Counted from the stretch's first letter, positions 22,612 to 34,046 are shown. The stretch is 64,000 nt of DNA from Aphrocallistes beatrix (GCA_963281255.1 OY725496.1:2542001-2606000); one strand, 5' to 3'. Notes: generated by a model not told the origin, from the sequence alone. Made by a program: numbers and translations.

Positions 22612-23310
22612 CTTAGAGCTATTCACTAAGAATTAAGATCGATCTTAAGATCGAACTTATAAATAACGTTAGAGTTAATATGATTAGAATATAGCGTTAT
22701 ACTAATCAAATACAAAACTGAAGTATAATATTAGTAATGGTAAGTAGTCATTTACTATTGATCTAGTGAAAATAAACTATATTTCTTCTTTTTGAGCAAA
22801 ATTGATGCAATTAATGTCAAAATATTAGGAGCAAATAAGATTGATTAACCCACTTCTGTAAGACATAGCTTCTATCTATGTAGTTGTACCGCCTGGAATG
22901 CCTGCTGGTGAGTCTCTTACATATATGTGGTGAAATCTTTGTTTTAACTCTGAATTCTATTATGAAAATTCAATGTTTTATGTATGTAATCTATAATTAT
23001 TCTACACTAGTCAATATCAAAGGAAGAGCTATCAAAGAGCATAAGTTGTATCTCATGAATTCATAATATTAACTTAAACAAAACATATAAACAACCGTGT
23101 GTCTTTATATATTGTAACATGAAAACCTCTCCAAGACAAAATATAAACACTGGATATGAGAAGTAAATAAATTTAACTCTATCGAAGTTAAAATTTCTGC
23201 GTCATTTGGTGTTACGAAAATAAATGGTGTCATTAGTGGTTATGGTAAGTCGGCGTCCTCCCGTGTATATAAATTGCTGCTGAGTACTTGCATTAACAAT
23301 ACCGAAACAA

Positions 23311-24049
23311 ATGGAAAAACCCCGCAAAGCAAATTGGACCAGAGAAGAAGAGTGCAGTCTCATTAATTAAATTGAGTCAGCAGGTGATATTTTGAGAGGG
23401 TCAGGAAATTCCGCTGACAAAAACAAAAGGAGGAAACAAATCTGGAGAGATATCGCAGCCAAACTCAACTCAATACATGGCAATGCCAGAGCTGTAGAAG
23501 ATATTAGGAAAAAATTGGACCAACTTAAAGCTAAACGCAAAGTCCAAAGTTGATGCTAGCTTTAGGGAAGCCAGAAAGACTGGAGGGGGTGCAAACACTG
23601 CTGGACAGGTAGAGGATGAAGAAATGCAAATTCTATCAGCAGATAGAAGTATTTTTGCTGACTCTGCAGATCGGGTAACAGAGATGTTCCAAAACACCCC
23701 TGCTTTCAGTGGAATTTCAGGTGCTGCTGATCTTTTTCAAGCACCAGCAATAGCGTCAACAGTATCGGCTACAGGTCCAGATGAATCTGAAGATACTCCA
23801 ATTTTAGAGTCTCCAGAAATTGAAATACCGACAACGTATAAGGCATCAAAGAAAAGTCGGAAGAGAAGGCGAACTGTTGATGAACGAGATGATTCTGTCG
23901 AACTCTTGAAGGCTGCAGACTTACTTCCGTTACAGCAGGAAGTTTTGTTCCAACAGATGGCTGTATTCTCAGCACAGCTGCAGTTAATAGAAGAACAGAG
24001 GGATTATTATCGATTAAAACGTCAGAGACTGCTGGAAAAATCATTGTGA
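23311..24049 (+). pseudogene. Myb/SANT-like DNA-binding protein gene of a Harbinger-type element
   Basis: The ATG at 23311 starts MEKPRKANWTREEECSLIN, with WTxEE as in Myb/SANT-like adaptor domains. A TAA follows at 23368, then IWRDIAAKLNSIHGNARAVE and IRKKLDQLKAKRK complete the three-helix domain. A frameshift near 23548 precedes the long C-terminal part. That part contains RKRRRTVDERDDSVE and the conserved helical end LLPLQQEVLFQQMAVFSAQL, finishing at 24049. In autonomous Harbinger elements such a protein helps the transposase reach DNA or the nucleus. Here there is one stop and one frameshift. Confidence 0.65.
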
Positions 24050-24530
24050 AAGGAAAATAGGATCAAAGTAATTATCATCAGTCATGTAAATCAATATATA
24101 AATCCGTCTCTATAATTATGCATGTTAGAATTATTGTAAGATTATATAATCAAAGAATATGTGTTTGTTTATTCATACAAACCCAAGGAGAATTTGCCAC
24201 GAATTATAGCATGTGATACACGTTGCGATGTTACACACAATAAGAGAAATGTTTTTAAAATATTTAAATTTTATTTGAAGTCTAATATCAAACAAGGTAG
24301 ATTCAATGTTCAATAGAAGTAATTTTGAATAACATTTATGGAGTAATTAGAGAAAATCGAATCAATTATAATACTTAAGACACCTCCCTAGGTTGCTTAA
24401 AGTTCGGTCTTAAGTTCGGTCTTAAGATCGAACTTAAATCTTAGTGAATACCAATCTTAGTGAATACGACTAAAGATCGAACTTAAGACTTAAGCACTAA
24501 GATCGATCTTAAGTTCTTAGTGAATACGGC

Positions 24531-25399
24531 CGCTGATCTAGTTATTTGCTCAGAAAATTCTGGGAATAATCGAAGGCGATAACAATTTTGTCACGCATTA
24601 TATACACATCTGAAACTTCAGTGTCATAAGCACAGACACCTTGACTAATTTAACTCTGTGAATCCTAAAATATTATATTGAATCATAAAATCAATGTAAT
24701 AGCGTATTAGGTAGGTAAAATTATAACTTCATAGATCATTTGATAAGAAGTGATGCATATTAAAGTACCAATCCGAAATGTACCATGGACATTCAATAAG
24801 TAGTATTATGGATTCATATCGGGAAATGGGTATCATTATGTCTGAATTGTTAGTTATTCGAATTACATGGTGTATTTGCTGAAGACTCATATTTGGGTTA
24901 AATAAGAGCAATACTGGTAGCCAGTGGCATAGCCACACGTTGATCCTAAACTGGGCACACCTGGGGCACTCACTTACTTTTAGGCACATCCGGGACAATA
25001 TTGTTCTTGGTACTCTACCTTTTTTCATTCTTTCCCCTTGGATAGATGCTCTGTATTCCATAAACTAGTCAAGGCGATCCTCTTGGCCAATCTAGCTGTA
25101 ATTACTAAAGGGATTGAAGACTACTCAACCTTAATTATTCGAACTTGGATTGGTCAAACATTACAACTGGTCCCCGTCCCTTACCGAACGCTTTAGACTT
25201 GAACCAGCGAGCCCTGATGATCGAGGTTGTGCATATTTAAAATATAAATAAACGAGAATATATATTAGTAGGTATTGAGATTTTGCAAAGCCATGGTTGA
25301 ACAATATATGGCAGCACAGTAACGGAATTCATGAAATAAGAAATTGTTTGCACCCTCTCCTTGGGCTGGATCCGCCCTTGAAACAGGACTCAAATATTT
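24531..25399. other. Non-coding stretch, no gene recognised
   Basis: The minus frame 24729-25061 has no recognisable domain, and the surrounding sequence shows no paired repeats that I could find. Confidence 0.4.
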
Positions 25400-25549
25400 C
25401 AGTGGGGTACGCAATGCGGTGATACTGAAGCGGTGGGGTCCCATCCAAGGTGCGCCAACCGGGACCTCAGCTCCAGTTGACGCGGCTGAGGCCCCGATTG
25501 GCGCGCCTTGGGTGGGACCCGACCGCTTCAGTATTTACGGGCCCCACTG
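25400..25549. mobile_element. GC-rich 150 bp hAT-type MITE folding into a single hairpin
   Basis: AAATATTT at 25392-25399 and 25550-25557 flanks tips CAGTGGGG and CCCCACTG. The two halves are complementary over about 65 bp (for example ATACTGAAGCGGTGGGGTCC against GGGACCCGACCGCTTCAGTA) with a loop of about 15 bases at 25465-25480. It is far more GC-rich than the surrounding DNA. The open frame across it is a by-product of the palindrome. Confidence 0.85.
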
Positions 25550-25557
25550 AAATATTT

Positions 25558-26350
25558 CGGTCCTAACATTATTTTCAGTTCTCGATGGCTAGTTTTAGAT
25601 ACTGAACACTGTTTACTAATTTGTTGTTTCCTCAAATGTAGTGTTCCGTTGATTGTAGGCTTAAACTAATAACATTATTGAATACAGAACATCAAATAAA
25701 CTATATATTTATACTAAGTTTAGTAGTTTAAATAAGCAAATAATGTCGGATTCTGTTAAGTGGTTATAAAATGTTGACTTGAGATTATACTTATAATTGA
25801 AGTTGACAGACCCCCAATTTTTGATAAAAATTTACAAATCCAAACATATTGTAATTATGATTTTATATCATTGTAGGATGTCTAAATAATCCGAGAATGG
25901 AAGATTTTGACAAGTCGATGATTATTTATGTACTTATAGCAGGTCAAACCTAGCCTTTCTCTTTCAAAATCTATTAATTTAAATTTTTAAACTTATCAAT
26001 TGGGGCACATCCGTAAATTACACTAACTCAGATAATAATCATATTTAAAGCACAAACATTGTAAAAAACACCCAAAATAATCTGATATAGACCCGATTTT
26101 CAAATAAAATGAAAGTTTTAAAACTGAAAATTACTTTGCCTCGAAAAATTTCATATTAAATGGCTTGACAAAATATTTTTCATTATAAAAAAATATTAAA
26201 GTTAAAATTGAACAAAATTGCTTCGCTACTAGCTCTATCAATCACTAATAATGATAGTTGAATAGCTAAATATACTTGATCCTAGTCAATAGTGTAGTGA
26301 CTGGCCCAACCGCTGATTTTGTGCACGATTTAAACTTTGAGTGAAGATAA
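25558..26350. other. Non-coding stretch, no gene recognised
   Basis: AT-rich sequence without paired repeats or protein motifs that I could recognise. Confidence 0.4.
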
Positions 26351-26765
26351 CTTCGGGCAAGCTGCATTTGTCAGAATTTTGAAGTTGTCACTTGTCAGAA
26401 TGGATCTTTGCAGAATTGTCACTTGTCAGAATGAAAGTGAAAGAGGCATTTCTGAACCGAGGAGGGCCTGGTGCATTTTACTACAGTAGCCGCGAGGGAA
26501 GGAATGAAGAATGATTGGCTTTTGTAAAAGGAATCGATTGAATTTCGATAATTCTGCAAAGGTCCATTCATACAAGTGACATTTCTGCAAAAGTTCACTC
26601 TGACTTTTGACAATTCTGCAAAGGTCCATTCTGACAAGTGACAATTCTGTAAAAGTTCATCCTGACAAGTGACAATTCTGCAAAAGTCCATTCTGACAAG
26701 TGATAATTCTGCAAATGTTCATTCTGACATGTGACAAATTCCATTATTCTGACAACTGACAACAT
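26351..26765. repeat. Minisatellite with an inverted arrangement
   Basis: A unit of about 31 bases, CATTCTGACAAGTGACAATT plus CTGCAAAAGTC, recurs about six times in 26550-26760. In 26353-26435 the complementary orientation (TTGTCACTTGTCAGAATGG) occurs two to three times. About 110 bp of other sequence separates the two blocks. The minus-strand open frames here simply translate the repeat unit. Confidence 0.75.
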
Positions 26766-27063
26766 CAAAATTATGTAGCTCATAACTTCATATTTATTCC
26801 TAGTTCGAAACTTGTATTATGCATTCATTCTTAAACTAACTAGTACTATCCATAAACTGTATCACATTGGTTGAATTAAGACTTTTATCTTCTGAAGGTC
26901 TGTTACCTTAAGACTATTTATATATGCTATATATGGTTAAATATTGCATTTAAAAATTAATTAGATTATAGGTATGTATATATTTGACTATTTCCATTAC
27001 TAAGAACATATACTTCTAAAATAAAAATTGATTTAATATCAATTACAATGAGGAAGCAATATA

Positions 27064-27218
27064 CAGTTGACTCCGCTTAATCGGGCCACTTTTGGCAGGA
27101 CCGGAATAGCTCTCACACATAGAAGTTAATACAAAATATTTTCGGTTAATAGGGTTCTCCGCTTAATCGGGGCAAAATGTCCTCTGACCGATGTGGCCTT
27201 ATTAAGCGGAGTCGACTG
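27064..27218. mobile_element. Tc1/mariner-type MITE, family C (155 bp)
   Basis: TA is followed by CAGTTGACTCCGCTTAATCG, and the element closes with TTAAGCGGAGTCGACTG followed by TA. The interior is nearly palindromic (GGTTAATAGGG, ACCGATGTGG). Related copies: 38876-39063, 44767-44933 and the split copy at 59161-60385. Confidence 0.85.
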
Positions 27219-27227
27219 TAGTATTTA

Positions 27228-27728
27228 ATTATCCTTACTATTAAAACTCGATTAAGGTTTATATACTCTATATATATATATATATATCGAATTGATTGAA
27301 AAAACTACTGGGCATAGAAAGCTGATTTTTGGCATGTGGGAGTCTTTTGGCTATGGCTCCAGTAAGTTCTGAGCTCAGACCAAAATGTCCACTCATCATG
27401 GAATAATGACATCATTGACACCTTTTTAGAATTGGGAATTTCAGTTTTTCGACTATAACTCAGCCATTTTAGGTGATAGAAGGCTGAAATTTTAATAAAA
27501 AGTGTATATTATTATATCTCAGATAGGATACTACTATCATCAAAAATGATGACTCATCACTCTATGACGTCATCATTATACGTACATCCAAAATTAAAAA
27601 ATTGTCAAACTTTGTGATTTTCGAGTGATATCGATTAGTACATTAAGACAGACGCATTTCGAGATGTTTCCCACCTTATAATTAAACAATTAGAACCGCG
27701 CAGCGCAAGCAGGCGAAGCGTGCTTGTA
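27228..27728 (-). repeat. Dispersed repeat family A, reverse copy with one terminal repeat
   Basis: It opens with the family A tip TCCTTACTATTAAAACTCGA, a run of TA, then the complement of the family A 3' half, and ends with the GC-rich block (CCGCGCAGCGCAAGCAGGCG). It is nearly full length. Confidence 0.8.
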
Positions 27729-27869
27729 GATTCTAAAACTAGCTGTATAAATTGAAATAATGTCACAAGAAAATATGCTATTACAAGAAACCTGTCAGGG
27801 ATCTCCTCAGGACAGGACGTTATGGTATATCAACTTGATGCGTCTGCGAGAAGAATCGCAATGCGTAAC

Positions 27870-28510
27870 TGCGTCGCTTGCTTCCGCTGCGGGGCTAGCA
27901 GACACAGTGTCCACAAAAGGCGTTCTTTGTGCCCTAGATTCACATTGGTTAATTATAAGGTAAACAACATCCATACAGATGTCATTCTTACGGTTATAAT
28001 TGATATCACCCGAAAGATCAACAAATTTGTCAATCTTTCACGTTTTTGCAGCGTAATGATGAGTTCAAAGAGTGATGAGTCATCATCTTATGCTGATAGT
28101 TGTTAAGTTAAAGTTTATAGATTTATTTACCCCCCGAATCCATGCTGATATGTTCTCAGGGGGTTTACAATCTGGGTGAGGTGCTAAACCTACTGATAGT
28201 TGCTGACTGTGCTGTATGCGGCATGTTTGTATGCATATGCTAGACTGTTACAGAGAAAAACTAGGCAAGAAAGATAGCACCTGACTTAACTTTACCTTTA
28301 AACGATGACATCCTTGGTGCTTTCAATTCACTAAGGTTCTGCAAGAGTGTAGGCTCAGATCACATTACCGTCAATTAAAATTTCAGCTTTCTATCACTTA
28401 AAATGGCTGAGTTCGAAAAACAGAAATTTCTAATTATAAGTGTGACAATGACGTCATAATTCCATGATGAATTGAAACTTTTGTCTGAAGTGAGAACTTA
28501 GTAGAGCCAT
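27870..28510 (+). repeat. Dispersed repeat family A, interrupted degenerate copy
   Basis: The 5' half (CATTGGTTAATTATAAGGTA, TGATGAGTCATCATC) is at 27940-28100. The 3' half (TTTCAGCTTTCTATCACTTA, GACAATGACGTCATAATTCC) is at 28375-28500. About 265 bp of unrelated sequence is inserted between them at 28105-28368. Confidence 0.65.
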
Positions 28511-28585
28511 ATGTATGGGAACATTTCGTTCCTGGTTTGTGCCGATTAACCGGTGTCCGGATTAAGCTGAGTTGACTGTTTATAT

Positions 28586-29080
28586 ATTTACAAGCGCGCT
28601 TCGCTTTCTGGGGCAGGACAGGGCGGCTGGCGGATACTTTGTGTCCGTCAGAGGCGCCTCTGTTCACATCGATTAAATATAAGGTAGGTAGCATCTCTAA
28701 TACGTCTGTCTTACTGTTATATCCGAAAAATCACGAAATTTGTCAAATTTTCAAATTTTGATGCATAATGATGACGTCATAACAATGTGATGAGTCATCA
28801 TTTTTTGATGATAGTTGTAGCATATGCGAATAGTATTAATATACACATTCTATTAAATTTTCAGCCTTATATCACCTAAAATGGCTGAGTTATAGTCGAA
28901 AAACTCAAATTTATAAGTAAAAAAGTGACTATGACGTCATCATTCCATGATGAGTCGACATCTTCGCCTGAGGTCTTAGTGAAGCCATTAGTGGAGTCAT
29001 AGCCAAAAGACTCCCACATTCAAAATATCAGCTTTCTGTGGCTGGAGTTTCTTCAATCCATTCGCTACAGATATATACGT
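28586..29080 (+). repeat. Dispersed repeat family A, nearly full copy
   Basis: It starts ACAAGCGCGCTTCGCTTTCT, passes through TTAAATATAAGG, TGATGACGTCATAACAATGT, TGATGAGTCATCATTTTTTG and GACTATGACGTCATCATTCC, and ends TTCGCTACAGATATATACG. A small MITE follows directly. Confidence 0.8.
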
Positions 29081-29087
29081 AGATATA

Positions 29088-29275
29088 CAGTTGAACTTGG
29101 TTAGTACGTACCCCTCCGGGAAGCGGAAAAAAGTACATACTATCCGTAAGCACGTACTAACCGAGTTGATATTACATAGGAATCTATATAATAAATAAAT
29201 TCTGGGAAAGAGAAATGAGTACGTACTAAGCCGAAGTAAGTTGTATCCCGAGTACATACTAACTGAGTTCTACTG
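29088..29275. mobile_element. Tc1/mariner-type MITE (188 bp)
   Basis: TA, then CAGTTGAACTTGGTTAGTAC, closing with GTACATACTAACTGAGTTCT ACTG before TA. Internal copies of GTACTAACCGAGTT add further symmetry. A related fragment lies at 29978-30075. Confidence 0.8.
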
Positions 29276-29309
29276 TATATACATTAATCGAGTTTTAATA
29301 GCACATATT

Positions 29310-29562
29310 TATACAAAAGCGCTCTTCGCTTGCTTGCGATGCCCTGCTGGCGGACACAAATTGCCTAATCAAATTGCCAAATTTGGTGATTTTTCCAGTG
29401 ATATCGATTATAACAGTAAGACGTATTTAGAGACTTTATCTACATTATTATTAAGCAATGTGAACCTAGGCGCTCTTTGTATCCGTCAGCCGCCAGCGCA
29501 AGCAAGCGAAGTGCGCTTGTATATACGTATATAAATACACATTAATCGAGTTTTAATAGTAA
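29310..29562 (-). repeat. Dispersed repeat family A, partial reverse copy
   Basis: The complement of the family A 5' half (TTATAACAGTAAGACGTATT, GCCGCCAGCGCAAGCAAGCG) is followed by the complement of its tip (ATTAATCGAGTTTTAATAGT). A second short forward GC block (GCGCTCTTCGCTTGCTTGCG) at 29320-29345 abuts it. Confidence 0.65.
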
Positions 29563-30468
29563 GATGCCTGAAAAATTCAGGCATTATATTTGATAGCTGG
29601 TGGAATTTTCAGGTATTATTTTACTAGTTTATGAAGTATGATTTCCTTTATTGAGACATTTTCTGTCTCGATTTTCCAGAATTCTTCACAATATGAAGGA
29701 TTCCAATGAAGTTAACGTTATTACCTCCAATTTGGATTATTTTGAATACTGACAAGGTTATCCCCACCACTATGGCGTAAAACCGATACTCGTTCGGGAA
29801 GATAAAATAATATCCCTTGTGAATACATAAATCTATATAGTAGTATGCATGTCGCTGTACGTCTCCAGGGGGCACACAGGGGACCCACCCGTCAGGATTT
29901 AATATATGAAATTTGACATTTATTTTGTTATTTTCTCAAGTATTTACTAACTTCGATGAATTTGGGAATATTTAGTACAGTAAAACTCGGATAGAATTAC
30001 CCTCCAGGAGGCTATATAATAAATATAATAAATGAATTTTGGTTTAGAGAAATGAATACGTACTAACTTCTACTATACATGTCAACTTCTAGGGGCATTG
30101 GCCCTGGATCCCAATGGGGATCTTACAGCACCCCCCAGACCCCCGGCTGGATGTTGTGCCCTCGGCTACTTTACTGCCGATACGCCTTCAAAAAATCCTG
30201 TGTAAACCCTGCCGGTATATCAAACTTTTGCTAATATACCAGTGAATTCGTAAAAGCTAACAATTCAGACAAATGATACAATCCTCTGTTAATAAGCTAT
30301 CACGGCTAATTAATGAATGTCCGTAATCTAATTTCGAAATATCACAATTAGAGTAACAATTTAAGTTAGTAGTGATTAAAAAGATAAACAATATAGATTA
30401 AATATCATAGCCAGAATAAATGTACAATAAAGTTTGAAAATATTAACAAAGAAAGCTATCTAGATAAC
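29563..30468. other. 3' flank of the UBE2M gene, no gene recognised
   Basis: Contains a degenerate copy of the 188 bp MITE end (ACAGTAAAACTCGGATAGAA) at 29978-30075 and a GC-richer patch at 30090-30190. I see no AATAAA in minus orientation within about 200 bases of the UBE2M stop. Confidence 0.4.
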
Positions 30469-31011
30469 TCAATACGTCCTGAGACATCTGTCATAATATG
30501 TATTACCGATATACCCTCCTTTCATAGCCTTCAAAACATTATGCTCGAAGTGACGAATGTTTGAGTTCAATAGATCAGCAGCTTCTTGATTGAGAGGATC
30601 ATCTGCATTTGGCTCCAAAAACAAGTGTTGCAAACCATAGACAATTGAGTTAAGGGAGAGAACCGGATTCCAGTCTTCTCGGAGTATATTGAGACACACG
30701 TTCCCATCCAAATCAATATTAGGATGATATATTGTTTGATCACATCTTATCTTTGGAGGTTCGTGTGGATATTGATTACTTATTCGAAAAGAAAAAGCGA
30801 ACTCACCTCCTCTATAATATCCATCATCTGGAGAAATGATTAACTTGAAATTAAGCAAATCATCTTTATCAGGAAAAAAGGTTTTACAAGTAGTAGGAAG
30901 ATTCAAATCCGCTATGTCCTTCTTAACGCGTAACTTTGCAGCAGTCACAAAACTTTGAGAACTATCTGATCTATCCTTCTTCTCTTGTTTTAAAGAATAT
31001 AATTTAATCAT
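30469..31011 (-). CDS. UBE2M: NEDD8-conjugating enzyme UBC12 (UBE2M)
   Basis: This 180-residue E2 enzyme takes NEDD8 from the E1 (NAE1-UBA3) as a thioester and passes it to cullins in cytosol and nucleus, which activates cullin-RING ubiquitin ligases. Its length is close to the human protein (183). The N-terminal [12 protein letters not shown] is the extension that is N-acetylated and docks to UBA3 and DCN1 in known members. The UBC fold spans residues about 27-172, with [10 protein letters not shown], the HPN motif at 96-98 ([20 protein letters not shown]) and the catalytic cysteine at 106. The conserved end [13 protein letters not shown] is intact. The frame is uninterrupted and has no intron, although animal orthologues usually do. 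The ATG lies one base after an AG preceded by a pyrimidine-rich tract (minus strand), so a 5' untranslated intron or a trans-splice site is possible. Confidence 0.97.
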   Translation of the reverse strand: MIKLYSLKQEKKDRSDSSQSFVTAAKLRVKKDIADLNLPTTCKTFFPDKDDLLNFKLIISPDDGYYRGGEFAFSFRISNQYPHEPPKIRCDQTIYHPNIDLDGNVCLNILREDWNPVLSLNSIVYGLQHLFLEPNADDPLNQEAADLLNSNIRHFEHNVLKAMKGGYIGNTYYDRCLRTY

Positions 31012-31014
31012 TCT
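31012..31014 (-). other. Candidate splice acceptor directly before the UBE2M start
   Basis: On the minus strand the sequence reads CTTTCTTTGAATT, then ATTATTAG, then A and the ATG. The AG at 31013-31014 is one base from the start codon. Its position parallels that in front of the TMCO3 gene. It may be the acceptor of a 5' intron or of spliced-leader trans-splicing. Confidence 0.4.
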
Positions 31015-33210
31015 AATAATATTAATAATTCAAAGAAAGATTGAGAAAGGGAATAATGTTCCATTAAGGTTATTGATAACATTATAAGGATCAAAATTGG
31101 AAAATTGCTAATAATACACTCAGAAGGGAATGAGGTTGAAGATTGTGGTTTTACATTAAAAGCACGCCAAGCAGACTTTGAAGCATTTCTTCACTTAATA
31201 GCTGATATCAAACTATCCCAAATATCTCAAATATAAAATTGTTAGTTTCCGTGCCTATCTGAAGTACACTTTTTCCAATTTTGAGCCCCAAACTGGTGAA
31301 CATATGGTAGTCAAAGTAAACTATTTGAAGGGTGCGAATATAAAGATTCAAATTTTGAATTTTTGACACACTCTAGCGTATATACTTTCTTGTGTTACGA
31401 TAAATGTGAATATTCTAGTATGTATTAAGCATTTTTCTATACCCTCCACAGTTATGGATCGAAGTATAGGTTAGAGGGAGTTTATAATTTTGCTAAGCAA
31501 CAAATTATTAATAATAAATCTTTTGAATAGTAATTTACTAAAGAAGTCAACTGAAGAGATTCGAATTATTACATTTTTGATTAGATATGTAAGTTTCGTA
31601 ATTCTCCACTTTGAAGTGGAAAATGTACTTTGAGTTTAGGATATTAGTAGTATTATTCTCATCAGCAATTGAATTGGGAGAAGTTGGGCAGACAAGTTCT
31701 GCCGTTGGATAAGCATCAATGACTCCTTCCAGATAACAAATTTCCGTTCCCCATATGAGAGCAATTCCTACTTGTTCGTCAATGCTGAGTTCACGTAAAA
31801 GCAAATATTAACGGGACTGGTCAGCCTTCTTACTTGCCCAGGTGGGGTAAAATCTGACCCAAATGACCAACCTGCGTACTTGCCAATGTGAGGTTAAATC
31901 TGACCCCAAAATTTTACTGGGGTACAAAAATACCCCACGTGTGCAACAGGGCGCTAGGGGGGGGCTTTTTATCCGAACTTCCAACAATTTTGGGCATTAC
32001 TTCATGAATACCAATCAGAATTGGTTATTTTTTTATCTGAATGCCTAATATACTTCGATTAATAGTTGGAAATTAGAAAGCGCTTCATATTAATTTATTC
32101 CTTTGCGTCAATAGTATTTTTCTTCAAAAATATTATACCATAGATGGCCATTTAGAATTAGAAACAATAATATCTCCATAAGGCTGGTGAGACCCACTAA
32201 ATGAACTTTTTTTCATTTTAATTTGAAAATTTTAATTTGATTTTTTTAGTGATTTAGTATTAATATTCATCTTAATATTCAAGTATATATGAGTATCAAA
32301 AGTTTTCGATTTTTCAACCGCGAAAACTTCCTAAAGTACATTATGACTAAGATATGATTAATGAAAATAGTATACTTTATTCTTCATTTTATCAACATTT
32401 CAATATCGGACAAACAAAGGAATTTAAAATTTTATTAAGCTAAAGGTAAGGTTAAGAAAGGGGTTAATATAATTTAATTCGGGTATAATATGGGATTTAC
32501 GATCTATCGAACCTGATTTTTGATTTATTGCATAGAATTAAAATGGGAGATAGGTTTGGCACAAAAATATTGAAAAAAACGCAAAAATCAGAGATCAGCA
32601 ATAATATTTCAATATATTTTCAAATAAAGCAACTTTGTGTGAAGATTCCATCGATAACAAGTGACAAAATATCACTAAGAACCAGAATTAAAAGTTAGAT
32701 CATTAAAATCTATGCATGTATTCTTGAGAAAAAAATTATGCGTTGTATTACTGATGATGGAAGTCAGAATGAAAACTAGAAAATCAAAAAATTCCATGTT
32801 AATTTTCAATATGAACAAAATTTAAAGCATTCAGAATTACATTAATTCTTAATCCATGTAACGACGATTGTAAGGATTCATGTATACTGTACTAGCATAG
32901 AGTTAACTACAGCTTAATACAATAGTGGACCACTCTAGCCAAAAATATATACACAGGATTATGGAAATGGATCATTATTAGAAATAATATAGTACATAAA
33001 GTCTATTTTAACCTAAGACTACCGAAATGTACCACAGTGGAACAACTTTATGGCTTCTTTCCCATTGAAAATGGCTGGAGACATCCGCGATATCGCGAGT
33101 TTTCGATAATCTGGGGTTAAAGCAATGATGGAGTTCTAAATACTAAAATGCTTTAGATACAGGAGGGTGGTAGAAAATGGAGACAATTGTTCGAAATTTG
33201 ATCATCAAGG
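31015..33210. other. Intergenic stretch with no firm gene
   Basis: A minus-strand frame of 85 codons (31547-31804, beginning MLLRELSIDEQVGIALIWG) and a plus-strand frame at about 31060-31243 ending QADFEAFLHLIADIKLSQIS are less AT-biased in composition than their surroundings, but I recognise neither. They could be exons of an unidentified gene. At 31818-31905 a segment with ACTTGCCCAGGTGGGGTAAA is partly duplicated. The rest, 31906-33210, is AT-rich without visible structure. Confidence 0.3.
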
Positions 33211-33600
33211 GTCATAATTAGGGTTGCAAAATTCCCGGGAATTTTCGAATGTGGAAACTTTCAGGGAATATTCCCGGGAATTTATAAGACCTGGAAATTT
33301 CTGCATAGTGTTTAAATAAATCTGATTGTTTCCGAGGCATTTCTCTGAAGAAAATAAATTGAATTCAATTAAAACCTTTCTTTGTTTGCCTCTAAATACT
33401 CAACAAATAAAGGAAAAATGTAAAAAAAATGTCAATTTTACTACCGGGCCGAACTGATTCGAGATGGATCAATAATAAATGTAATACAAAATCGAATACT
33501 AGTTGTAAGTAGAAGTTATCCGATTCTTCTACTATATACGTCACATAACAATCGGGAAACCTATCAAATAATCTAACAATACGTTTCTGACTAGTTATTA

Positions 33601-33782
33601 CAGTCAGGATCGCTTATTATGAACCACCAGACCAAAAAATCTGTTCATAATAGAGATATTTCATATTAAGCGAACTTGGTTCAATATAAATCCTATCTAG
33701 AAAATGAGATTGGGAGCAGGAGGTTTGTTCATAATAAACGAATGTTCATATTAAGCGGGTTCATAATAAGCGATCCTGACTG
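33601..33782. mobile_element. Tc1/mariner-type MITE (182 bp)
   Basis: TA, CAGTCAGGATCGCTTATTAT at the left, ATAATAAGCGATCCTGACTG and TA at the right. Internal GTTCATATTAAGCG repeats extend the symmetry. There is no coding sequence. Confidence 0.85.
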
Positions 33783-33903
33783 TATTAAGTTAAAACTGAT
33801 ATGAGATAAACAGAAGCTTATAGCTTATAATTATATATTGGCTACAGCTCTAGTCAATAAATATCTGACAAATTTTAACCGAGTTTTATTTAACCTCATT
33901 GAA

Positions 33904-34046
33904 ATGAAAAGTATATTGGCTATAATTGTTCTGAATCTTGTGATTCTCGTGAATGACATTACAATTCAAAATATTGAATGCAAAAATTGTGGCTGGTTGG
34001 AAAATCGTTTACTGAAATGCAAATCAGATGGACTTTTCGTTATCTA
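33904..34046 (+). pseudogene. Short open frame with signal-like start, interrupted by two transposons
   Basis: The ATG at 33904 starts MKSILAIIVLNLVILVND, a plausible signal peptide or membrane anchor, then a segment with cysteines (ECKNCGWLENRLLKC). The frame is cut at 34046 by the Tc1 element at 34047. Taking out the Tc1 element with its extra TA and the TTAA element with its extra TTAA leaves the frame open through 35238-35251 and on to a TAA at 36507-36509, about 70 codons in all. It matches no family I know. It may be a host fragment captured by the hAT element or chance. Confidence 0.35.

Larger units (their letters stand above)
21948..24530 (+). mobile_element. PIF/Harbinger-like element with Myb-like gene only
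   Basis: The left tip GCCGTATTCACTAAGATCTT and the right tip, complementary to GGCCGTATTCACTAAGAACT, bracket 2.6 kb. Subterminal sequence at both ends is rich in palindromic TTAAGATCGATCTTAAG and AAGTTCGATCTTAAG. The interior carries a Myb/SANT-like gene (23311-24049), usual in Harbinger-group elements, but no DDE transposase. A hAT MITE at 22011-22611 is inserted near the left end. No convincing target duplication is visible at the outer ends. Confidence 0.65.

Noticed and set aside
25344-25550. Proline/alanine-rich open frame of 68 codons
   Set aside because: It lies almost wholly on a GC-rich palindromic MITE; both strands stay open because of the inverted repeat.
26419-26783. Three overlapping minus-strand frames with repeated LVRMDLCRIV-type units
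   Set aside because: They translate a minisatellite unit in several frames, so they are not genes.
27760-28106. Two open frames within the family A copy near 28 kb
   Set aside because: They span a dispersed repeat that has no conserved frame in its other copies.
31547-31804. Minus-strand frame of 85 codons near UBE2M
   Set aside because: No family recognised, no splice or repeat context to support it; described only as part of the intergenic stretch.
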